Program-made: the position numbers and the translations under genes | The notes under the pieces: model-generated | Database searches by the model: none | What the model saw: the letters and a program-made list of their open reading frames with translations, nothing else | What the model was told of the DNA's origin: nothing | Origin: Saccharopolyspora rosea | GTDB taxonomy: Bacteria; Actinomycetota; Actinomycetes; Mycobacteriales; Pseudonocardiaceae | Direction of reading: 5' to 3' | NCBI RefSeq assembly: GCF_025643595.1 | Contig: NZ_CP102826.1 | Coordinates: forward strand, 5,828,001 to 5,892,000 | DNA: 64,000 nt | Shown here: positions 28,766 to 36,765 of the stretch, in pieces | Numbering within the stretch: position 1 is the stretch's first letter | Layout: every line of letters begins with the position of its first letter

Positions 28766-28847
28766 ATGCACGTGCATTCACTCGTGCAGCGACGGCTGTT
28801 ACATTTCGTTGCACGGTCATCTGCACGTGCAGACGGCCGTGCAACGA
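28766..28847. promoter_or_regulatory. Nested palindromes upstream of DUF397 gene
   Basis: A 12-base palindrome (ATGCACGTGCAT, 28766-28777) is followed by an 11-base inverted repeat (28806-28816 with 28837-28847) that encloses a second palindrome (CTGCACGTGCAG, 28821-28832). All share the TGCAC/GTGCA core. They end 24 bases before the DUF397 ATG. They could be binding sites of the XRE regulator or form an mRNA hairpin near the ribosome site. Confidence 0.6.
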
Positions 28848-28871
28848 GAGTCGGGGAGGGTGGGGATTCTG

Positions 28872-29108
28872 ATGACGGAGATCCACAACGGAATGCCCGC
28901 GCAGCAGATGCCGAACGTCGTGTGGCGCAAGAGCCGCCACAGCGGGTCGGTCGGCAACTGCGTTGAGGTGGCACCACTGGTCAATGGCGGGATCGCCGTC
29001 CGCAACTCGCGCTACCCCGACGGCCCGGCGTTGGTCTACAGCCGGGCCGAGATGGCCGCGTTCCTGCACGGAGCCAAGGACGGCGAGTTCGACGATCTGA
29101 TCGCCTGA
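28872..29108 (+). CDS. DUF397 domain protein
   Basis: This 78-residue protein has the family core VVWRKSRHSGSVGNCVEVA, NSRYPDGPALVY and an acidic C-terminus (AKDGEFDDLIA). It is a partner of XRE/DUF5753 regulators; the pair can act as regulator and co-regulator. The XRE gene is immediately upstream. ATG 28872 follows a GGAGGG stretch. Palindromes 28766-28847 lie directly upstream. Confidence 0.88.
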   Translation: MTEIHNGMPAQQMPNVVWRKSRHSGSVGNCVEVAPLVNGGIAVRNSRYPDGPALVYSRAEMAAFLHGAKDGEFDDLIA

Positions 29109-29153
29109 GCTCGGCGCCGGCCCGGCGCGGAGCCGAAGAGAAACGGTGGCGCC

Positions 29154-29510
29154 ATGAACGACATCACGACCGGTCTGCAGACCCTGGTGGCCCGCGACTT
29201 CCAGTTCGCGCATCCGCGCGACGCCGCCGGCGCGCTGGTCGCCGTAGTCGGAATCCGCGTGCATCACGGCGTTTTCGACATCATCCAGCTGTTCGGCGAG
29301 AACGACGCCGACGCTGCCCGGGTGCCCGGGGACGAGGTGGACGTGCTGTGCCCGTCCCGGGTGCTGTGGCGGACCACGGGCCCGGCGCGCGACGTCATCC
29401 AGGAACTGCTGGCGTTGCGCGATCCCGCCCCCGAGGTCGGTGTGCACGGCAGCGGGTGCTGGCTGCCGACGAACGCCGGCCGGTCGTCCTGGCTCGCCGT
29501 CACGGCCTGA
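29154..29510 (+). CDS. Hypothetical protein downstream of the XRE/DUF397 pair
   Basis: This 118-residue soluble protein starts at ATG 29154, 45 bases after the DUF397 stop, with GGAG-like purines upstream. It contains VAVVGIRVHHGVFDIIQLFGENDADAAR-type sequence (a short beta-rich core) and GSGCWLPTNAGRSSWLAV at the end. No family was recognised. Its position suggests it is co-transcribed with DUF397. Confidence 0.6.
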   Translation: MNDITTGLQTLVARDFQFAHPRDAAGALVAVVGIRVHHGVFDIIQLFGENDADAARVPGDEVDVLCPSRVLWRTTGPARDVIQELLALRDPAPEVGVHGSGCWLPTNAGRSSWLAVTA

Positions 29511-29844
29511 GGGCGCGGCGGAGCACGACCAGCCACGGTGGACAGCGCCGGGGGGAGCGCCGGGAGCCCCCGCCCGGTGCGGCGCCGTCCGCTCGTTCCG
29601 GTGCGGCTGGTCGAGGGGTTCGCGACGTGCCGTCCCCCGTCCGGCACGTCGCGAACCTCCGGGAACTGGCGCCGCTTTCCGGAATTCGGTGGAGCACCGT
29701 CCGCCACCTCGGGACCGGCCGAACACGGACGGGGAAAACCCTTGCACCGCATGCGACTGGGGCGCCGAGCACTGCTGACCGGAGCGGCCTGACGCGGTCG
29801 CGAGTCCGGTGCGGGCAGGACTCCCGGTCGGCGGAGTGGTGCCC
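29511..29844. other. Gap with a strong hairpin
   Basis: No convincing gene lies between the hypothetical protein and the GntR gene. The gap holds a perfect 15-base inverted repeat (29617-29631 with 29643-29657). Apart from that I see only GC-rich non-coding sequence. Confidence 0.5.
29617..29657 (+). terminator. Perfect 15-bp hairpin, probable terminator
   Basis: Arms 29617-29631 and 29643-29657 are exact reverse complements around an 11-base loop. It sits about 105 bases after the stop of the preceding operon and before a convergent gene. There is no T tract, so a protein-binding role is possible. Confidence 0.5.
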
Positions 29845-30198
29845 TCACCGCTGGGCCTTGCGCACCAGTTCGAGGGTTTCCTCGTCGGTCAGACCGAGAT
29901 GCCGTGCGGCGTCGACGAGTTCGCGCGCCTGCGCTCGCACGCGGACCAGACCCGACCGGGCGTCGCCGGTGATCGTCGCGCCGCGCCCGCGGCGCAGCTC
30001 CACGACCCCTTCGTCGCGGAGTTGCTGGTACCCGCGCAGCACCGTGTGCACGTTGATCCCGAGCGCCTTGGCGACCTCCCGGGCCGGTGGCAGCGAGTCG
30101 CCGGGGCCGACCAGTCCCTTGGCGATGCCCGCTCGCACCGACGCCGCGACCTGGTCGCCGAGCAGCACCGGGGACGAAGTGTCCACCGTGATCAGCAC
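29845..30198 (-). CDS. GntR-family transcriptional regulator (short, YtrA-like)
   Basis: This 117-residue protein consists of an N-terminal winged helix (SLPPAREVAKALGINVHTVLRGYQQL) and a short helical C-terminal dimerisation part. It has no large ligand domain, as in the YtrA subfamily. Such regulators often control adjacent transport or membrane genes. The start is GTG 30198, which overlaps the stop of the small frame upstream by seven bases. Confidence 0.88.
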   Translation of the reverse strand: MLITVDTSSPVLLGDQVAASVRAGIAKGLVGPGDSLPPAREVAKALGINVHTVLRGYQQLRDEGVVELRRGRGATITGDARSGLVRVRAQARELVDAARHLGLTDEETLELVRKAQR

Positions 30199-30344
30199 GA
30201 CGCGCCCCGCGTCCGGTCGAGCATGGTGTTGACCAGCCCGGCCGCGGCGCGAGCGCGCTGCACCGAGCCGACCGAGAACAGGAACTCGTCGCCGTCGGAC
30301 AACCCCAGCACCAGAGCGTCACCGCCGCGCCCAAGTATCGACAC
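30192..30344 (-). pseudogene. Short frame, possible C-terminal remnant of a membrane protein
   Basis: GTG 30344 opens a 50-codon frame containing GGDALVLGLSDGDEFLFSVG and a helical end. It resembles the C-terminal tail of the DUF1648-type membrane proteins that often accompany YtrA-like GntR genes, but no membrane part precedes it. It overlaps the GntR start, so translation may be coupled. It is either a truncated gene or a small real one. Confidence 0.4.
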
Positions 30345-30466
30345 CGGTGCGCGCTGTCAACGCGCGTTCGCCCCCTCGGTTGGCCTGAATCGCGGTGCCG
30401 CGGGCGGCCGAATCGTTACGATCCGCCCGGAGAGCGCAGACCCCGGCTCGCGAAGGAGAGGTCCGC

Positions 30467-31273
30467 ATGTCCGAGCCCCAGGACCCGCAGGTGCGGGTGT
30501 CCAGCCCAGCGGAACTGGACATGTCGGTGCCGCACGCGGCCCGGGTGTGGAACTACTGGCTCGGCGGCAAGGACTGCTACGCCGTCGACCGGCAGGCCGG
30601 CGACGAGTTCCTGGGCGCGTTCCCCGGCATGCGGGCCGCGGCGCAGGCCAGCCGGGGCTGCCTGGGCAGGATGGTGCGGCACCTGGTCACCGAGGCGGGC
30701 GTGCGCCAGTTCCTCGACGTCGGCACCGGGCTGCCGACCGCCGAGAACACCCACGAGATCGCCCAGCAGGCCGCGCCGGAGTGCCGGATCGTCTACGTCG
30801 ACAACGATCCCCTGGTGCTCGCGCACGCCCGCGCGCTGCTGGCCAGCACCCCCGAAGGCGCCACCTGGTACCTGCACGCCGACATCCGCGAACCCGAGTC
30901 CATCGTGGACATGGCCGGGGATCTGCTGGACTTCTCCCGGCCGGTCGGGCTGATCCTGTTCGGCATCCTCGGCCTGATCCCCGAATACGACCGCGCGAAG
31001 TCCATCGTGGACACTCTGCTGGCTCCGCTGCCGAGCGGGTCGCACCTCGCCCTGTTCGACGTCGACGACACCGATCCGGCCGCCGTCGACGCGGCCCGGC
31101 GCTACGCCGAGACCGGCGCGATCCCGTACAACCACCGCAGCCCCGAGGAGATCGCCGGTTACTTCGACGGTCTCGAACTGCTCGCCCCGGGCGTCGTCCG
31201 CTGCGGGCAGTGGCGCGGCGACCTGCCGTCCGAGGACACCACCACGCTGGCCGGACTCGCCCGCAAGCTCTGA
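30467..31273 (+). CDS. SAM-dependent methyltransferase, DUF574 family
   Basis: This 268-residue protein belongs to a family expanded in actinomycetes (Methyltransf_19). It shows PHAARVWNYWLGGKD near the N-terminus, a SAM-binding loop DVGTGLPT, and YVDNDPLVLAHARALL as motif II. Substrates are unknown. ATG 30467 follows GAAGGAGAGG. It appears monocistronic. Confidence 0.93.
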   Translation: MSEPQDPQVRVSSPAELDMSVPHAARVWNYWLGGKDCYAVDRQAGDEFLGAFPGMRAAAQASRGCLGRMVRHLVTEAGVRQFLDVGTGLPTAENTHEIAQQAAPECRIVYVDNDPLVLAHARALLASTPEGATWYLHADIREPESIVDMAGDLLDFSRPVGLILFGILGLIPEYDRAKSIVDTLLAPLPSGSHLALFDVDDTDPAAVDAARRYAETGAIPYNHRSPEEIAGYFDGLELLAPGVVRCGQWRGDLPSEDTTTLAGLARKL

Positions 31274-31557
31274 GCTCGTCTTCTGGGGCGGCGGTGGCCG
31301 GTGGCGGAACCTCAAGAGCCTGACTTTGAACTCTTTGTGCGTGGCGGTGCCGGGAGCGGAACCTCAGCGGCCGTCTCGACTGCGGAAGCCCCTCCTGATG
31401 TATGCCCAATACACGGCGTCGGGGCTGTCCTCGCGAGACGACCGCTGAGAACCCGCGGCGGTGCCAGTGGCGAGACCGCTCACCGAAAGAGAAAGCGGCT
31501 CACGCCGCTTGCCACACCTCTTCCGGGCGCGGGTTCAAAGACAGGCACTCACCGACC

Positions 31558-31923
31558 TCATGCCTTCTGCATGAGGAAGTAGCCGTTCACGCATGGTCGG
31601 TCTTCGATCTTCTTCAGCGGTGGCACGGTGAAGTGGTCGTTCTCGCAGTCGATCACGACCTCGACGTTCTTGCTCCTGTTGTCGTAGGAGACGGTCGTCT
31701 CGAACTGGAGCGGCCCGCTGTTGCCCGGGTAGGCGGGTTCGTCGAGCTTGTCCCCACCGCTGTTGGGCTCGTTCCACCAACAGAAGTAGCCGGGCTCGCA
31801 ATCCGAGTCCGCCCTCGCGGTCGGCCCCCCGGCGGCGTGTGCCGGGAGCGTCGCGCCGAGTCCGGCCGAGACGAGGAACGCGGTTCCCAGCGCGGCGCGA
31901 ATTGCCTTGGAACGAGTGAACAT
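31558..31923 (-). CDS. Secreted small protein, peptidase-inhibitor I36-like
   Basis: This 121-residue protein has a signal peptide (residues 1-31, cleavage near AHA-AG) and a mature part with four cysteines. The CEPGYFCWWNEPNSGG opening is like the CxxGxFCxW segment of I36 inhibitors and related beta-gamma-crystallin-like proteins. It should be exported. The gap 31274-31557 beside it contains no gene that I can support. The family match is approximate. Confidence 0.65.
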   Translation of the reverse strand: MFTRSKAIRAALGTAFLVSAGLGATLPAHAAGGPTARADSDCEPGYFCWWNEPNSGGDKLDEPAYPGNSGPLQFETTVSYDNRSKNVEVVIDCENDHFTVPPLKKIEDRPCVNGYFLMQKA

Positions 31924-32282
31924 GAAAATCCCTCCTTGTCAGGAAAAGCGGACTCCAACGAGTCCGCGCGCCATGCTTCCGCAGCGCTCCTGGCGAGATC
32001 AATGACGCGGAGCGTCCGTCATACGGATGGCCGCAACTGCCCCTGATTATTCCAATTCCACACAGGACACATAGCATCATCCCAGCGCACGAGCCCTCCC
32101 AAATCGGCAGACGTGACCGCGTTCCCGAATTCCTGAATGCTGCGCAGCCTGTTCGCAAAAACGGCGATAGAACGGGGTTTCCGGCCGAATGACCCCGTTT
32201 CGGGTGGCACACAACAACGCGCCGTGCGGATACGCTTTCCGGATCCCACACTCGACACCGTCGAATCCAGCGAGGAGCAATT
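31924..32282. other. Divergent promoter region, I36-like gene / adenosine deaminase operon
   Basis: About 360 bases separate two divergent genes. The right end has the ribosome site GAGGAG before the GTG at 32283. I see no coding sequence, no clear palindrome and no riboswitch-like fold. It is somewhat more AT-rich than its surroundings, as promoters usually are here. Confidence 0.4.
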
Positions 32283-33959
32283 GTGCCCGAATCGTGGCCA
32301 TACGAAACCCCGCACGAACCGAAGGACAATTCGCGATATCGACGAAAGCTCAGCCGGAGACTGGCGACCGCGGCGCTGGTCCTGCCGTCGGCGGCCTGGC
32401 CCGCGTGGGCCGTCGGGTGCGATCCGGACGACAAGGAGTGCCAGGTCGACGAGTACCTGACCAGCGTCAAGGGCGATCCCGACCAGCTGCGCGCGTTCCT
32501 GCTGGACCTGCCCAAGGGAGGTGACCTCCACAACCACCTCCGCGGTGCGGTCCCCACCGAGAAGCTGATCGACTACGCGATCAGGGACAACATCTGCATC
32601 AACGACCTGACGCTCCAGTCCCGCCGCCCGCAGCCCTGCAAGTCGCCCGAGCGGCCGGCGACGGACATGAACGGGGACGTGAACTTCCGCAACCGGGTGC
32701 TCGGCGCGTGGTCCATGGAGGGCTTCACGAACCCGGACCTGCAGGCGGGCCACGACCACTTCTTCGCCACGTTCGGCAAGTTCGGCGCGGCCGCCGACCG
32801 GCACGACGGCGACAGCCTCGCCGAGGTCGCCAGGATCACCGACCGGCAGAACCAGGTCTACCTGGAAACCCTGCTCGGAGCCCGGTCCACCGACACCAAG
32901 AAGCTGGTGAACAAGGTCTGGGGCACGCAGAAGCCGGTCACCCCCAACGATTTCGGCACGCTGCTCGACAAGCTCACCGAGAACGGGGCGATGGCCGCCA
33001 TCGCGAACCACGCGGCGAACGACCTCGCGCAGGTCTACACCGACGCGCGCAACGAGTTGCAGTGCGCGGACCGCCAGAACGCCGATCCGGCCTGCGGGGT
33101 GGACATCCGCTTCGACCACCAGGTCGGCCGCAACCAGCCGCAGGCGGTCGTCTTCGCCCAGCTGCTGCTCGGGTTCCTGCTCCAGGGCACGCAGGGGTGG
33201 GACCGGTCGGTCGGGGTCAACCTCGTGCAGCCCGAGGACGGCAAGATCTCGCTGCGGGACTACCACCTGCAGATGCAGATGATCCGGTTCCTCAAGGGGA
33301 AGTTCCCCGGCAAGCACGTGACGCTGCACGCCGGAGAGCTGGTCAGCGGCCTGGAGGGGGTCAGCTACCACGACCTGACGTTCCACATCAACGACGCCGT
33401 CAACACCGCCGGTGCCGAACGGATCGGGCACGGCGTGGACCTGCGGCACGAGGACGAGTGGCGCGCCCTGACCCACGTGATGCGGGACCAGCACACCGCG
33501 CTCGAAGCCCCGCTGACCAGCAACTGCCAGATCCTCAAGGCGTGCGCCCCCGGCGAGGAGCCCGACACGCACCCGCTGACGGCGTACCGGGACGCGAACG
33601 TGCCGGTCGCGCTGGCCACCGACGACGCCGGGGTGTCGCGCAGCGACATGACGGAGGACTACCAGCGGGGCGTCACGCACTTCGCCCTGGACTACTACGC
33701 GCTGAAGAAGCTCACCCGGGACTCCCTGGAGTACGGGTTCATGCCCGGCGGAAGCCTGTGGCGCAACCGCGACGGCTTCGAGTTCGTGCAGCCGTGCGAG
33801 GGGGCCGATCCGAGCCAGGAGCACCCGGGCGGGACGTGCGGGGAGTACCTGGACGCCAACGTCAAGGCCAGTCTCCAGTGGACCCAGGAGCACCGGCTGC
33901 ACGTGTTCGAGGAGAAGTACTCGAACGCCGCTCACCGACTCGCCGATCCCGCGGCGTGA
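32283..33959 (+). CDS. Secreted adenosine deaminase-family protein
   Basis: This 558-residue protein starts at GTG 32283 after GAGGAG. An export signal (RRLATAALVLPSAAWPAWA) precedes an amidohydrolase fold with the metal-binding His83-x-His85 (DLHNHLRG), a LHAGEL motif (catalytic Glu), GHGVDL and a terminal DDAGVSRSDM. These are all features of adenosine deaminases, here in the longer growth-factor-like (ADGF) form. It should deaminate adenosine outside the cell. It heads a three-gene operon with a 202-residue protein and a radical SAM enzyme, an unusual partnership. Confidence 0.88.
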   Translation: MPESWPYETPHEPKDNSRYRRKLSRRLATAALVLPSAAWPAWAVGCDPDDKECQVDEYLTSVKGDPDQLRAFLLDLPKGGDLHNHLRGAVPTEKLIDYAIRDNICINDLTLQSRRPQPCKSPERPATDMNGDVNFRNRVLGAWSMEGFTNPDLQAGHDHFFATFGKFGAAADRHDGDSLAEVARITDRQNQVYLETLLGARSTDTKKLVNKVWGTQKPVTPNDFGTLLDKLTENGAMAAIANHAANDLAQVYTDARNELQCADRQNADPACGVDIRFDHQVGRNQPQAVVFAQLLLGFLLQGTQGWDRSVGVNLVQPEDGKISLRDYHLQMQMIRFLKGKFPGKHVTLHAGELVSGLEGVSYHDLTFHINDAVNTAGAERIGHGVDLRHEDEWRALTHVMRDQHTALEAPLTSNCQILKACAPGEEPDTHPLTAYRDANVPVALATDDAGVSRSDMTEDYQRGVTHFALDYYALKKLTRDSLEYGFMPGGSLWRNRDGFEFVQPCEGADPSQEHPGGTCGEYLDANVKASLQWTQEHRLHVFEEKYSNAAHRLADPAA

Positions 33960-33984
33960 CGACGACCGATTCCGAGGAGGAACG

Positions 33985-34593
33985 ATGACCCAGCCCTGGA
34001 ACCCGCCCACCAAGGACAAACTCGACTTGAAGCTCGGCGTGGAGACGATCGAGAAGTTCGAGTCGTTCATGTACACCCTGGACGCCAAGGAGAACCGGGA
34101 CAAGCTGAAAGACACGCAGAACACGCAGGTCCCCGAGTCGGTCAGGGAACTGCTCAAGATGATCGAGGAGAAGGGGACCGAGGAGAACCCGGGGTTCCTG
34201 CTGTACGCGCAGTACCTCCAGGACTCCCTCGACAAGCTCGCGAGCCTGGCCACCGTCATCGCCGAAGGCGGCAACAGCGAGTCGCAGGAGGCGTACAAGA
34301 ACCTCGAAACGCAGGTGAAGAACTTCAACAACTACATCGACACCAACTACCCCAACGCGAAGGCGCTGCTGCAGATGTACGGGTCGTTCCGGCGCCCGTT
34401 GACCCTGGACGAGGGGCAGGCGCAGTTCCGCCGCAAGAAGTTGCAGGACCCGAAGTTGAAGAACAACCAGGACATCCAGGACGGCACCGTCATCGTCTCG
34501 GCGGCCGGGGTCGTGCTGACCAACGTGGCAGCGGCGGCGACCGTCGTGGTCGCGGCCGAGGCGGTGGTGTTCGCCGCCGCGTTCGTGGCCTGA
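33985..34593 (+). CDS. Hypothetical protein with hydrophobic Val/Ala tail (candidate RiPP precursor)
   Basis: This 202-residue protein starts at ATG 33985 after GAGGAGG, 25 bases behind the deaminase. Residues 1-165 are hydrophilic, helical and rich in Lys, Glu and Asn with no Cys. The last about 37 residues switch abruptly to Val, Ala, Gly, Thr and Ser. The contrast resembles a long leader plus hydrophobic core, as in radical-SAM-modified peptides. Alternatively the tail is a membrane helix. It is followed 23 bases later by a radical SAM gene. I recognise no family; the precursor idea is inference. Confidence 0.6.
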   Translation: MTQPWNPPTKDKLDLKLGVETIEKFESFMYTLDAKENRDKLKDTQNTQVPESVRELLKMIEEKGTEENPGFLLYAQYLQDSLDKLASLATVIAEGGNSESQEAYKNLETQVKNFNNYIDTNYPNAKALLQMYGSFRRPLTLDEGQAQFRRKKLQDPKLKNNQDIQDGTVIVSAAGVVLTNVAAAATVVVAAEAVVFAAAFVA

Positions 34594-34616
34594 CGTCGAA
34601 CGTCCACTGTGGAGCA

Positions 34617-35687
34617 ATGCGCGAAGGGATCCCGATGTTCATCCGCCCGCACACCCTGTCGCTGATCACGACGCACCGCTGCACCGCCGCCTGCGACCAC
34701 TGCTGCTTCGGCTGCACACCCGACATCCCGATGAGCAGGTCGATCCCGGTGGAACGGATGCGCGGGCTCATCGACGAGGCCGCCACCATGCCGAGCATGA
34801 AGGTCGTCGTGTTCACCGGCGGCGAGTGCTTCCTGTTCGGCCGCGACCTGGTCGAACTGGTCCGCCACGCGACCGAGCGGGGCCTGGCCACCCGCTGCGT
34901 GACGAACGGCTACTGGGCCCGCACCAGGAAGGCCGCCCGCAAGCGCCTCGGCGAACTGCGCGAGGCCGGGCTCGGGGAGCTCAACCTCTCGACGGGTTCG
35001 TTCCACGCCCGGTACGTGCCCGCGGAACGCATTGTGCACGCGGCGGCGGTGGCCGCGGAACTCGGGCTCGGGACGCTGGTCAACGCCGAGGTCTACGCCG
35101 AATCGGACTTCGACATCGACGCGATCACCGAGCACGAGGAGCTGGCCGGGCACATCCGGTCCGGTCGCCTGCGGGTGCAGCGCAACGTGTGGATGACCAA
35201 CGACTGGGGCGAACAGGAGATCAGCCACGACGACCGGGCCTCCCGGTTCCGGGAGGAGAACAAGACCGGCTGCGACACCGTGCTCAACGTGCTGACGGTG
35301 ACGCCGGACCAGGACCTCGTGGCGTGCTGCGGGCTCACCCAGGAACTCATCCCCGAGCTGCACCTCGGCTCGGTGGCGGACCGGCCGCTCACCGAGGTCG
35401 TGGAGCGGACGCCGGACGACTTCCTCAAGATCTGGATCCACGTCGAGGGACCGGAACGGGTCCTGGAGTTCGTCAAGCGGCACGTCCCGGACTACGAACT
35501 GCCCACCGACTCGGTGCACCCCTGCCAGACGTGCCTGCACCTGCACCGCGACGAGACCGCCAGGCGGGTGCTCCGCGAGCACTACCGCAGCGAGGAGGAC
35601 CGCGTCACCGACCTCTACCTCGCGGGGATCGCGAGCCAGGCGGTCCGCAACCGGACGCTGCCGGCGTTCTCGACCGCGGAGAACTGA
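34617..35687 (+). CDS. Radical SAM protein with SPASM-like C-terminal cysteines
   Basis: This 356-residue enzyme has the canonical CX3CX2C cluster (Cys22, Cys26, Cys29) with extra Cys30 and Cys33 beside it, and a GGE motif (FTGGECF). Its C-terminal half holds Cys219, Cys237-Cys238, Cys303 and Cys306, fitting an auxiliary iron-sulfur cluster as in SPASM/twitch peptide-modifying enzymes. It is the last gene of the operon and is followed by a 15-bp terminator. The likely substrate is the preceding 202-residue protein. ATG 34617 or ATG 34635 may be the start. Confidence 0.88.
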   Translation: MREGIPMFIRPHTLSLITTHRCTAACDHCCFGCTPDIPMSRSIPVERMRGLIDEAATMPSMKVVVFTGGECFLFGRDLVELVRHATERGLATRCVTNGYWARTRKAARKRLGELREAGLGELNLSTGSFHARYVPAERIVHAAAVAAELGLGTLVNAEVYAESDFDIDAITEHEELAGHIRSGRLRVQRNVWMTNDWGEQEISHDDRASRFREENKTGCDTVLNVLTVTPDQDLVACCGLTQELIPELHLGSVADRPLTEVVERTPDDFLKIWIHVEGPERVLEFVKRHVPDYELPTDSVHPCQTCLHLHRDETARRVLREHYRSEEDRVTDLYLAGIASQAVRNRTLPAFSTAEN

Positions 35688-35736
35688 GCGGACCGGCGGA
35701 CGCCCTGGGCCCCGGGGTCCAGGGCACTCGGACGAT

Positions 35737-35770
35737 GGCGATTCCCCCGGCGGGAGCCGGGGGAATCGCC
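35737..35770 (+). terminator. Intrinsic terminator after the radical SAM operon
   Basis: Perfect 15-base arms (35737-35751 and 35756-35770) enclose a GGGA loop. It lies between the radical SAM gene and the convergent small secreted protein gene and can serve both. Confidence 0.85.
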
Positions 35771-35793
35771 GCACCGGTTGACGGTTGGCGCCG

Positions 35794-36036
35794 TCAGTTC
35801 TTGACCATGACGGTCAGCAGCCACGACCCGTCGTGCTCCCAGTCCTCGCAGCCCGAGCCGACGACGTTGGGGTCCTCGGCCTCCAACTTGTGCCCCTCCG
35901 CCTTGCATGCCTCCAGGCTGGGGAACTGACCCTTCTCCACCGGATGAGCGTCGACGGCGAGCGCGGTGCCCGCACCCAGCACGGACATGCCGGCGACGCA
36001 CAGCGCCAAGGTCGTGACGGTCTTCCGAATCCGCAT
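35794..36036 (-). CDS. Small secreted hypothetical protein
   Basis: This 80-residue protein has a signal peptide (residues 1-27, cleavage near ALA-VD) and a mature part of about 53 residues with two cysteines (EACKAEG and GSGCEDWEHDG), likely forming one disulfide. It has an acidic character and a C-terminal SWLLTVMVKN. No known family. It is convergent with the radical SAM operon and could be exported independently. Confidence 0.65.
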   Translation of the reverse strand: MRIRKTVTTLALCVAGMSVLGAGTALAVDAHPVEKGQFPSLEACKAEGHKLEAEDPNVVGSGCEDWEHDGSWLLTVMVKN

Positions 36037-36341
36037 GTAGCCGTTCCTCTTCGATCGAAATCACGGGATAGACGACAAATCGCCGTCTCCGGCGAACGTA
36101 GCCCACCGAGCTCGCACGCCATCGGTCCACCGGGGTGGGCCGGGGAATCCCCCACGCGCACGCGGGAATCGGCTGTCCCGGCGCGTGCGGCGGTGGAATC
36201 GCGCGCACCAGCCCCAGGTCACGCGGACCGCGGCCGAGGGGGGATCACTGAGTATTTCCACGGATGCGGGCGCCCCTTCCCCGGGAACTAGGCTCGGCCG
36301 GTCGGCCGCGAGCCGACGACGTCGCCGACCGGGGGAGTGCC
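36037..36341. other. Divergent promoter region
   Basis: About 300 bases lie between the small secreted protein (leftward) and the membrane protein at 36342 (rightward). The only element I can name is GGGGGAG before the ATG. No hairpin or operator stands out. Confidence 0.4.
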
Positions 36342-36734
36342 ATGACGGGCCCGCAGGACCAGGACGCGATGCCGAAGCCCAGGAGGCGAGGCCGCATCGC
36401 CGCGACCGTGGCGCTGCTGTTGCTGCTGCTGGTCGCGGGCGGCTTCCTGGTGGGCCTCTGGATGCTCGGCGCCGCCATGGGTTTCGGCGATGCCTGCTCG
36501 TTCACCCCGGAGTCGCTGCACTGCCCCAACGGCGAAATCGGCTTCCCGACCTACTGGACGTTCCTCGCCCTGCTGCCCGGCGGTCTGCTCGCCGGCCTGG
36601 TCCTCGGCTCCGTCGGCGGCGGGATCTCCATCCACCGCGGCAGAACCGGCCTTGCCTGGGCGGGCGCGGCGTGGGGCGTTTTCGCCCTCGCCTTCGTCCT
36701 CGCCACCGTCGTCGGTGGCTACGTGATGTGGTGA
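36342..36734 (+). CDS. Small multi-pass membrane protein
   Basis: This 130-residue protein has three hydrophobic helices (about 19-41, 70-92 and 104-126) after a basic N-terminus. A short extracytoplasmic loop between the first two has two Cys (DACSFTPESLHC). ATG 36342 follows GGGGGAG. No family recognised; a stand-alone membrane protein. Confidence 0.6.
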   Translation: MTGPQDQDAMPKPRRRGRIAATVALLLLLLVAGGFLVGLWMLGAAMGFGDACSFTPESLHCPNGEIGFPTYWTFLALLPGGLLAGLVLGSVGGGISIHRGRTGLAWAGAAWGVFALAFVLATVVGGYVMW

Positions 36735-36765
36735 CCGCGGGCGCCGGGGCGCCGGCTCCGGCGGT

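Noticed and set aside
31274-31557. GCGGAACCTC words repeated after the methyltransferase gene
   Set aside because: Only two partial copies are seen, without terminal inverted repeats or a gene, so no mobile element can be claimed.
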